This document shows positions 1 through 5,991 of a DNA stretch of 36,325 bases, piece by piece. Under the pieces are notes generated by a model. The model saw only the letters and a list, made by a program, of their open reading frames with translations, made no database searches and had not been told where the DNA came from. A program made the translations under genes and the position numbers. The DNA comes from Planctomycetota bacterium (lineage in GTDB: Bacteria; Planctomycetota; UBA1135; GCA-002686595). The stretch spans positions 1-36,325 of the forward strand of contig JACRIO010000299.1 of the NCBI GenBank assembly GCA_016220035.1. The letters are read 5' to 3'. How positions within the stretch are numbered: the first letter of the stretch is position 1; each line of letters begins with the position of its first letter.

Positions 1-2
1 CG

Positions 3-344
3 AGCATGTCGGTCGACGCCGACGGGAAGATCCTCGGCCTCTACACGAACGGGAAGACACAGGAGCTCGGCCAGATGGGCATCGCCAATTTCGTGAACCC
101 CGAGGGCCTGCAGATGGTCGGCAACAACCTGTTCGCGCAGTCCGTGAACTCGGGCGCCGCCAACCTCGGCGTCGCGCAGGTCGGTGGCGCGGGGAGCGTC
201 GTCGGGGGCTCGCTCGAGAACTCGAACGTCGACACCGCGGAGCAGTTCGTGGCGCTGATCCAGGCCCAGCGCGGCTTCCAGGCCAACGCGCGCGTGATCA
301 CGGCCGAGAACGAGGTCCTGCGCGATACCGTGAACCTCATCTAA
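3..344 (+). CDS. flgE: Flagellar hook protein FlgE, C-terminal fragment
   Basis: The reading frame is open from the window edge, so only the last 113 or so residues of a flagellar rod/hook/hook-associated protein are present. The end shows the classic C-terminal D0 helix of the FlgE/FlgF/FlgG family: a SNVDTAEQFV segment followed by LIQAQRGFQANARVI and a terminal VNLI. Upstream are a GKTQELGQ stretch and a NPEGLQMVGNNLF stretch typical of the end of FlgE. These helices pack the inner core of the hook outside the cell. FlgE is preferred over FlgG because of the IANFVNPEGL segment, but the missing N-terminus prevents a firm choice. It ends in TAA and is followed by a long inverted repeat, so it is probably the last gene of its transcript. 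Confidence 0.85.
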   Translation, partial: SMSVDADGKILGLYTNGKTQELGQMGIANFVNPEGLQMVGNNLFAQSVNSGAANLGVAQVGGAGSVVGGSLENSNVDTAEQFVALIQAQRGFQANARVITAENEVLRDTVNLI

Positions 345-399
345 TGAGCGAAGTGCACGCACGGGCCACGCCGGAGTGAGGAAGGCCTGATCCACGTCA

Positions 400-455
400 C
401 GCGAGCGACGAGCGCGACCGCACGGGCGGTTCGAGCGACGTCGCTCGCGGCCTTT
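400..455 (+). terminator. Long inverted repeat, likely flgE terminator
   Basis: An 11-bp perfect stem, CGCGAGCGACG at 400-410 and CGTCGCTCGCG at 439-449, encloses a 28-nt loop that contains a nested palindrome at 432-447. A short T-containing tail (CCTTTG) follows. It sits about 55 nt after the flgE stop. The T tract is weak, so this may work with Rho or only as a 3'-end stabiliser. Confidence 0.45.
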
Positions 456-699
456 GTCGAACTGAGCGGTGCGCACATGCGTGCGATGGGCCACCAGGTG
501 GGGCTGGGCGCAGTTCACGAGCCGCGACTCCGAAGGCCGGCGTGGCTCGGGGCGGGGCGCGGACCGAAGGTGCCCTCCCCCGGTGTCACCGCCCCGGGGG
601 GTCGGCGTCGGCGTCCGAAGCTCCGTCGACGATCGAGACCCATGGGGCCTTGCTGGGGTAGGCCTCGAACCGAGCCCCAGGCGGATCTCCCTCCCCTGC
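456..699. other. Intergenic stretch with no convincing gene
   Basis: The overlapping ORFs listed here (469-711, 477-806, 515-802) are Arg/Pro/Gly-rich in every frame, as expected for non-coding very high-GC DNA, and none looks like a protein family. The stretch separates flgE from the promoter of the first selenoprotein candidate. I see no tRNA or recognisable riboswitch. Confidence 0.5.
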
Positions 700-727
700 T
701 TGACGCCGTAGTACTCCGAGCTAGCCT
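700..727 (+). promoter_or_regulatory. Predicted promoter of the first selenoprotein unit
   Basis: TTGACG at 700-705, a 16-nt spacer and TAGCCT at 722-727 resemble a housekeeping sigma promoter. Transcription would start near 734, giving a leader of about 70 nt before ATG803, which has an AAGGAG ribosome-binding site at 788-793. Its existence supports 803, not 956, as the true start. Confidence 0.5.
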
Positions 728-802
728 GAAGCCGAGCGTCGACCGCGTGCATGTCGCAGGCGGGGGACGCGGCAGGGGCGTCTTCCCAAGGAGTTCCCCC
801 AC

Positions 803-1720
803 ATGATCGATCGCAGTTGGTTCGTGGGCGCCGGTCTCGGCGCGCTCGTCGCGCTGAGCATGGCCGCCCGTGTCAATGCCACACCGGGGTGATGAAGCGG
901 ATCCTCACCGACGGGGGCAACCTCGGCGGGCGCGCCTGGTGCAGGCGGCGCAACAGTGCCCGGAGCGGCAGGAGTTCCGACCATTCCCACGACGACGACT
1001 CCGCGTGGTCCGACCACGAAGTCGTTGCTCCAGATGAAGTGGGACTATCCGGTCTATCGTGAGCACACGGAGAAGTCCGATGCGACCACGGTGAAGCTGC
1101 GAAAGGCCCTCCCTTACGACGAGGCCTTGAAGTACGTCACGGGGAACGACCCGCGTCCGTTGCTCGTCCTGCGCGAGTGCAAGACGTGCAACAAGACCGA
1201 CAACGCGCTCCTACGTGCGGGCGCCAGCGACAACGAGAAGACGGTGCTCTACTCGCGCTGGTTCCACTGCGTGAAGCTGCCGGTGGACGTGATCCAGGAC
1301 GATCATCCGTTCAACGCGCTCTTCAAGAACAATGATGCTCCGCACTTCTTCGTCGCGACGCGCGACGGCGCGGACATGTTCCCGTTGGAGACGGCGACCT
1401 CGCGCTCGGAGCTGTGGTCGTCCATGAGCAAGGTGCTGGTCAAGTCCTACAAGAAGGATCCGACCGGCTGCTTCCAGGACGTTCAACACGAGCTCGACAG
1501 GCTCGACGTGCTCGATGCACGCGTGAACGACCTGGAGTCGCAGAAGAACTCCCTGCTCGAGACCGCGGGCAAGCTCGACGCCTCGAAGATCAAGAAGATC
1601 GACGCGGATCTGGCGACAGCGAAGAAGGAGATCGCCGACATCACGAAGGCGATCGAGAAATTCACAAAGGCCGAAATCAAGGCCGCTCCCAAGCCTGCCG
1701 AACCCAAGGCCGGCGAGTGA
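803..1720 (+). CDS. Candidate selenoprotein: exported thioredoxin-like protein with two in-frame UGA codons (copy 1)
   Basis: Seen: ATG803, preceded by AAGGAG, opens a Sec-type signal peptide (hydrophobic core VGAGLGALVALSMA, likely cleavage after VNA, residue 26). Codons 30 and 31 are TGA TGA. The same frame then runs through a Gly/Thr/Pro linker to LQMKWDYPV (residue 78) and a thioredoxin-like region with CKTC (126-129), WFHC (C156) and APHFF, where Pro is in the position of the cis-proline. A charged coiled coil and a Lys/Pro/Ala tail end the 305-residue product. Inference: UGA is read as selenocysteine, giving a mature N-terminus TPG-Sec-Sec. The paralogue at 3326 has the same architecture and also TGA at codon 30. 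Ordinary gene callers would start at GTG956 and lose the export signal. Alternatives are a two-stop pseudogene or a short leader ORF. The partner gene starts 13 nt downstream, probably in the same operon. Substrate unknown; likely periplasmic redox or metal/selenium handling. Confidence 0.68.
904..930 (+). promoter_or_regulatory. SECIS-like hairpin downstream of the double UGA (copy 1)
   Basis: The RNA can fold as C904-G930, U905·G929, C906-G928, an A·C mismatch, CCGA/UCGG (908-911 with 923-926), a bulged C912, then GG/CC (913-914 with 921-922). The six-base apical loop is GGGCAA. The loop begins 19 nt after the second UGA and 22 nt after the first. That matches the bacterial SECIS geometry as I remember it (loop about 16-37 nt from UGA, G in the first two loop bases). 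The stem is imperfect, so it is weaker than the copy 2 hairpin. Confidence 0.45.
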
Positions 1721-1733
1721 GCGATCGACGTAA

Positions 1734-2996
1734 TTGAACGTCCGGTTCCAACGGGACGGGGGGCGGTTCGCGCTCCTCGTCCTTTTTCTTTCCCTCGCCG
1801 TGGTGCAGGCCGGCGCCGTCGCACCGTGCTTCCAATCTCAAGCGAGCACGGACAAGGACGAGGTCTTCGAGAAGGTCGACCCGTACACGAAGGGCGCCTC
1901 CGAAGCGATGGACAAGGCGGGGTACGAATCGTTCGGCCCGTTCCTCTTCGCTGAAGGGATCAAGACGCAGGACGTCGAGGAAGCGCTCGGGAACATCCAG
2001 GTCCTCTGGCTCGAGACGAAGCACTTCAAGATCGGATCGACGCTGCGCACCTACAAGTACAAGGGTGATCCGAAGGAGGACAAGCGGCTCGACGAGGAGG
2101 TGAAGCACCTCAAAGCACGCCTCCCGAGCGTCAAGCCGGTCAAGAACAAGCTCGATCCGTGGCTGCGCTTGCACCTCTACGCGCAGCGGCTCGAGGAGCA
2201 CTATGCCGACTTCCTGCAGCGCTTCGGCTTCACGGACGCCGACTTCGACCCGAAGACGAAGCCCGCGAACCTCGCGATGGGCGAGGGACCGTTCCTCGGC
2301 ATGGAGGCGAAGTTCACGGTGCTGATCACCGAGAAGCGCTCTGGGACCGCGCGCTTCCTCAAGCGTTTCCTCAACACGGAGACACCGAGCTGGCAGCGCT
2401 GGTTCCTCCCGGGCGGGTCGGCGTTCCTCGGGATCAGCATGGAGGCGCTGAAGGAATACAACTACGACTCCGACCTCGCGCTCTGGGCCACGACGGCGTC
2501 CGAGACGTCGATGAACTTCCTCGAGGCCCTCCGGAAGACCGGCCACTCCATCCCGATCTGGTTCAGGGCGGGCTACGCGCACGTCACCTCGCGAAACATC
2601 GACGAGCGCTTCGCGCTGTCCGCGGTCGGCACGACGCGCAGCACGACCGACGACGAGGCCGCGCGCTGGGAGCCGCGCGTCTATGGTCTCGTCTTCAACA
2701 AGGTCGCCAAGCCGTGGAAGGAGATGGCGGTCTGGACGAAGTGGGACGACTTGAAGGCGCAGGGACACTTGATCGCGTGGTCGCGCGTCGCGTGGATCCT
2801 CGAGCACAAGGACGCGAAGCTCCGCGATTTCATCCTCGGTCTGTCCGAGAGTCTGGCGTCGGTTCCCGAGGCGGATCGGCCCAAGGTGCTGGTGGAACGG
2901 CAAGAGGCCGCGTTGCGAGCGGCGCTCGGGAAGTCGATGGCGGAAACCGAGGCCGAATGGCGCCAGTTCGTGCTGCGCAACTACGAGAAGAAGTAG
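1734..2996 (+). CDS. Secreted degenerate MA-like peptidase-fold protein (partner of selenoprotein 1)
   Basis: 420 residues from TTG1734, 13 nt after the preceding stop. TTG is chosen because it opens a good signal peptide (FALLVLFLSLAVVQAGA). The mature part starts near DEVFEKVDPYTKG and is similar from there to the end to the gene at 4539. The segment SIPIWFRAGYAHVTS resembles the PxWLxEGLAEYF segment that carries the third zinc ligand in DUF1570/peptidase MA-like proteins. The Glu is replaced by His, and the preceding helix (SETSMNFLEAL) lacks HExxH. Inference: a catalytically dead relative of these gluzincins, acting as a binding or scaffold protein. The repeated pairing with a thioredoxin-like gene suggests the two products work together outside the cytoplasm. 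I do not recognise a named family with certainty. Confidence 0.72.
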   Translation: MNVRFQRDGGRFALLVLFLSLAVVQAGAVAPCFQSQASTDKDEVFEKVDPYTKGASEAMDKAGYESFGPFLFAEGIKTQDVEEALGNIQVLWLETKHFKIGSTLRTYKYKGDPKEDKRLDEEVKHLKARLPSVKPVKNKLDPWLRLHLYAQRLEEHYADFLQRFGFTDADFDPKTKPANLAMGEGPFLGMEAKFTVLITEKRSGTARFLKRFLNTETPSWQRWFLPGGSAFLGISMEALKEYNYDSDLALWATTASETSMNFLEALRKTGHSIPIWFRAGYAHVTSRNIDERFALSAVGTTRSTTDDEAARWEPRVYGLVFNKVAKPWKEMAVWTKWDDLKAQGHLIAWSRVAWILEHKDAKLRDFILGLSESLASVPEADRPKVLVERQEAALRAALGKSMAETEAEWRQFVLRNYEKK

Positions 2997-3325
2997 CGGT
3001 CGTCGCGTGCTTCGCAGCGGTGCGCGCTCCGTTGCAACGTGATCGAGCGAGCGCGGAAGCCCGAAGGCCGGTTCCGGAATCCACACGGACCGCTCGTCGC
3101 ACGTGCGCGCGTGTGCGAAGCCGCACGCGGGCTTTGCGCGGGCTGCAGGGTGAGCCTCGAGTGGGTCTCGCGCGCGCGACCGAGGCCGTCGCCCAGCAAC
3201 TCTGCCCGTAGATTTTCGTCAACGAGGCCGCGCGCGAGCGCTAGCTTGCTGTGGACCTGGACCCCGCTCGTCGTCTTCGGCCGATCGAGCGCTCCCTTCC
3301 CAATCCTCGCAACGAGGTGCAAGTC
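2997..3325. other. Intergenic region between the duplicated units
   Basis: 329 bases without a supported gene. It holds an imperfect 7-bp hairpin at 3109-3128 that might end the first unit, and the promoter-like motif at 3219-3247 for the second. ORFs drawn across it are Arg/Ala-rich shadows. Confidence 0.45.
3219..3247 (+). promoter_or_regulatory. Predicted promoter of the second selenoprotein unit
   Basis: TAGCTT at 3242-3247 with TCAACG 17 nt upstream parallels TTGACG/TAGCCT before copy 1. Both promoters lie about 75 nt before their ATG (722 to 803, 3242 to 3326), so the control region seems to have been duplicated with the gene. The -35 match is poor. Confidence 0.35.
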
Positions 3326-4444
3326 ATGAGACGTGTGAATTGGATCCAGTTCTCCCTCGCGGGAGTGTTCTTGACGACGCTCGCGGGTCGCGCCGACGCG
3401 CGGCCGTTCTTCTGACCGCCCTTTGGACATGGGGACGGGATCCCCATACCCGGTTCTTCCCGGACTTCGCACGGCGTTCCCGGCGGCACGACGCCGGGAC
3501 ACGGCGCCGACGTCGATCCCAACCAACCCGCGACGCCAGCGCCGAGCACGCCCGCGGCCTCGACGCCGACTGCGCCGACTGCCCCGAGACCTGCGTCGAC
3601 ACCGAAACCGCCGACGCCGGCCTCCACCGGGAAGCCGAAGGGCGGAGTTCCGACTGCAGCGCCGACGCCCACCGGCCCGACGCTGGCGGGAGGAGCGAGC
3701 GGAGCCTCCACGCAACAGGCGCCGCGCACGGAGACACAACACGGACCGTCCGCGAAGCGCGAGCTCCAGATGAAGTGGGATCATCCGGTGCATTCCGGCA
3801 ACGACGCCCCGCGCAGCGAGACCGCGGTGGCCGTGAAGCGCGCGCTACCCCTCGAGGTCGCGCTGCAAGAGATCGTCGGCGACGATCTCCGACCGTTGCT
3901 CGTGGTGCGCGAGTGCTCGCACTGCACGGGTTCGGACAAGGCCCTGCTCCTGCCGGGCATCGACAACGAGCGCACGATCCTGCTCGCGCGCTGGTTCCAC
4001 TGCGTCAAGCTGCCGAGCGACGTGACGCAACCCGATCATCCGTTCCACGCGCTCTTCTCGGACAACTCCTCCGGTCACATGTTCGTGTGCCAGGTGGACG
4101 GTTCGGGTCGGCTCGCGTTGGAGTCGGAGGTCTCGCGTCCGGAGCTGTGGGGCGCCATGGGCCGCGCGCTCGGCGAGGCCTACGGCAAGGATCCGACGCC
4201 GACGACGCGCGAGATCAGCAGAGTGCTCGACAGGCTCGACACCCTCGATGCTCGCGAGCGCGAGCTCCAGAAGCAGCGCGACGAGCTCATCGAGTCGAAC
4301 GTCCGCGTGGACCGCTCGAAGATCGAGAAGGCCGGCGAGGACATCGCCGAGGTCCAACGCGACATCGCGCGGACTCAGGAGGCGATCGAGAAGCTCTCGA
4401 AGCTCAACTTGGTCCCGCGTCCTGCGGCACCCGCGAAGCGGTGA
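3326..4444 (+). CDS. Candidate selenoprotein: exported thioredoxin-like protein with one in-frame UGA codon (copy 2)
   Basis: Seen: ATG3326, with GAGGTG 7 nt upstream, opens a signal peptide (core WIQFSLAGVFLTTLAG, likely cleavage after ADA, residue 25). TGA is codon 30, following RPFF. The frame then stays open for 118 codons with no usable ATG/GTG/TTG start, encoding a Pro/Thr/Ala-rich linker, and reaches LQMKWDHPV at residue 149 (ATG3770). The domain has RECSHC (CxxC), WFHCVKLP and a C-terminal coiled coil, 372 residues in all. Copy 1 shares signal peptide, TGA position, linker character and domain, but the linker here is more than twice as long. The cis-Pro region of copy 1 (APHFF) is SGHMF here, so the thioredoxin fold is probably degenerate and the CxxC may act differently. 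Inference: selenocysteine near the mature N-terminus on a flexible tether. UGA is otherwise a normal stop here (this gene ends in TGA). A hairpin and a 94-nt gap separate it from its partner at 4539. Confidence 0.72.
3429..3447 (+). promoter_or_regulatory. SECIS-like hairpin downstream of the UGA (copy 2)
   Basis: A perfect 7-bp stem, ATGGGGA (3429-3435) with TCCCCAT (3441-3447), carries the 5-base loop CGGGA. A further GG/CC pairing (3425-3426 with 3449-3450) is possible below a small internal loop. The loop starts 20 nt after the UGA at 3413-3415 and has G at its second position, fitting the bacterial SECIS consensus as I remember it. The hairpin lies inside the coding frame, as bacterial SECIS elements do. 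Confidence 0.6.
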
Positions 4445-4452
4445 ATTCGAAA

Positions 4453-4493
4453 GGCCCCGAGCTCGGGAGCTCTCGCTACCCGGTCTCGGGGCC
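4453..4493 (+). terminator. Strong intercistronic hairpin between copy 2 genes
   Basis: GGCCCCGAG (4453-4461) pairs perfectly with CTCGGGGCC (4485-4493), and an inner TCGGG/CCCGG pairing may extend it. It starts 8 nt after the stop of the selenoprotein candidate. Only a C/T mix follows, so it may be a partial terminator that lowers expression of the partner gene or protects the upstream mRNA. Unit 1 has no equivalent; its genes are 13 nt apart. Confidence 0.45.
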
Positions 4494-4538
4494 CCTTCCT
4501 CCCGCACCCGTCCGCGACGGAGCGCGCGGCTCGCGCAG

Positions 4539-5825
4539 ATGACGAGAAGCCTCAAACCTCTCCTCACGGAGCCTGCCGGGCGCCCTCGCCGCCGCGCGCG
4601 CCGCGGAGGTCTCCAGTTCGCGGCGTGCGTCCTCGGTCTCTTCGGTCTCGCACGTGCGCTGGGCGCAGAGCCGCAGAAGTCGACGACGCGCGAGGCCGTC
4701 GAGAAGGTCGACCCCTACACGCGCGGCAAGACCGCGGCCTTCGACAGAGCTGGGTACGTGTCGCTCGGCCCCTTCCCGCTCACGATGGGGATCAAGAGCG
4801 CGGACGTCGAGGAGACGATCGGCGGCGCGCCCATCCTGTGGGTCGAGACCACTCACTTCCGCATCGGTTCCACGCTCGCGACCTACACGCTCCAGGGCGA
4901 TGCGCGCGAAGCGCGACGACTGAAGGACGAGCTCGCGCAGTTGAAGCCGCGCTTCGAACGCTTCGCTCCGCCCGCGAACAAGCTCGATCCCTGGCTGCGA
5001 CTCCACCTCGCGGCGTGGCGCGTGGAAGCGCTCTACGACGATCTCCTCAAACGCATCGGATTGGTCGACGAAGAGTTCGATCCAGAGCGCCGCTCGGAAC
5101 GTCCGCCTGGTCTCGGGGGCGGGCGGTACCTCGGGATGGAGCACAAGTTCGTCGTGCTCCTCTTCGAGGACGAGTCGAGTCTCGCGCGCTTCGGCCGGCG
5201 CTTCTTCGATGTGGAAGCGCACATCCGGGGTCGATGGCGGCTCCCCGGCGGAGCGATGGGGCTCGCGATCACCGCGGAGGGCGTGCGCTCCCTCGGTTTC
5301 GACCTCGACGCCGCGCTCACGGGCCTCCTCGTCGGGGACACGGCGCAGATGCTGATCGAAGGGCTCAACGAAAACGTGAACGCCGTCCCGCTCTGGTTCC
5401 TCTATGGGTTGTCCCACTTCTACTCCCGTGGGATCGACCCGCGCTGGACCGTCTCCGCGAACGGGACGCTGCGCGAGTTCGGCGACGACTCGTGGAAGTG
5501 GGAGCCGCGCGTGGCCAGGATCGTCGCGAACGACGCCGGCGCGGGTTGGAGCGAGCTCCAGAGCTGGAGGGTGCTCGAGGACGTCACTGCGCAGGGCCAC
5601 ATGCTCGCTTGGTCGCGCGTGACCTGGCTGCTCCAGCACGAGCCGCGCGAGCTTCGGACGTTCGTGCTCGCCGTCGCGCGGCCGCTGCCCGGAGAGTCGG
5701 AGGACCAGCTCCGGAAGCTGGTCGACACGCGCGTTCGCGAAGGCGTGCAGACGGCGTTCGGCCGGACGCTGAACGAGCTCGACGCCGATTGGCGGGCGTG
5801 GGTGCTGAAGACCCAGCCGCGATAG
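4539..5825 (+). CDS. Secreted degenerate MA-like peptidase-fold protein (partner of selenoprotein 2)
   Basis: 428 residues from ATG4539; the ORF track extends upstream only because the frame is open. The start gives a long basic n-region (GRPRRRARRGG) and a hydrophobic core ending in ALGA, a signal peptide. The mature protein follows the 1734 paralogue throughout: EKVDPYTRGK, the ILWVETTHFRIGSTL region, NKLDPWLRLHL, a LPGG motif, WEPRV and a WRxWVL-type end. The zinc-site region reads VPLWFLYGLSHFYS, again with His where active MA-like peptidases have Glu, and no HExxH precedes it (GDTAQMLIEGL). Both paralogues lost the same residues, so the duplication followed the loss of activity, or the family never had it. 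Probably a non-enzymatic partner of the thioredoxin-like protein. Confidence 0.72.
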   Translation: MTRSLKPLLTEPAGRPRRRARRGGLQFAACVLGLFGLARALGAEPQKSTTREAVEKVDPYTRGKTAAFDRAGYVSLGPFPLTMGIKSADVEETIGGAPILWVETTHFRIGSTLATYTLQGDAREARRLKDELAQLKPRFERFAPPANKLDPWLRLHLAAWRVEALYDDLLKRIGLVDEEFDPERRSERPPGLGGGRYLGMEHKFVVLLFEDESSLARFGRRFFDVEAHIRGRWRLPGGAMGLAITAEGVRSLGFDLDAALTGLLVGDTAQMLIEGLNENVNAVPLWFLYGLSHFYSRGIDPRWTVSANGTLREFGDDSWKWEPRVARIVANDAGAGWSELQSWRVLEDVTAQGHMLAWSRVTWLLQHEPRELRTFVLAVARPLPGESEDQLRKLVDTRVREGVQTAFGRTLNELDADWRAWVLKTQPR

Positions 5826-5922
5826 CGCTCGGGAGCGCGCCCAGAGGAACCAGGAGGGCCCGTTCGACCTCGAACACCGGGTCACGGAAGCCATGACGGA
5901 CGGAGGTGCGCCGCGATGGAGT

Positions 5923-5928
5923 TAGACT
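5923..5928 (+). promoter_or_regulatory. -10-like TAGACT before the sulfatase-like gene
   Basis: TAGACT lies 63 nt before ATG5992 and matches the TAGNNT hexamer seen before several genes here. No clear -35 element was found. Confidence 0.3.
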
Positions 5929-5991
5929 CTCTTCGTCCACCGTACATACTCTCCACGCGTGGAACGACGATCGGATCGAGCGTGGCGCAGC

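Noticed and set aside
803-892. The 29-codon ORF as an independent leader peptide or small secreted peptide
   Set aside because: Possible alone, but the same open-frame continuation and TGA at codon 30 in both paralogues, and the lack of a start in the copy 2 linker, favour read-through as selenocysteine.
803-1720. UGA reassigned to a standard amino acid throughout the genome
   Set aside because: Many clear genes here end in TGA at the expected family length (for example 1720, 4444, 7575) and Trp is written TGG, so UGA is a normal stop outside the two special positions.
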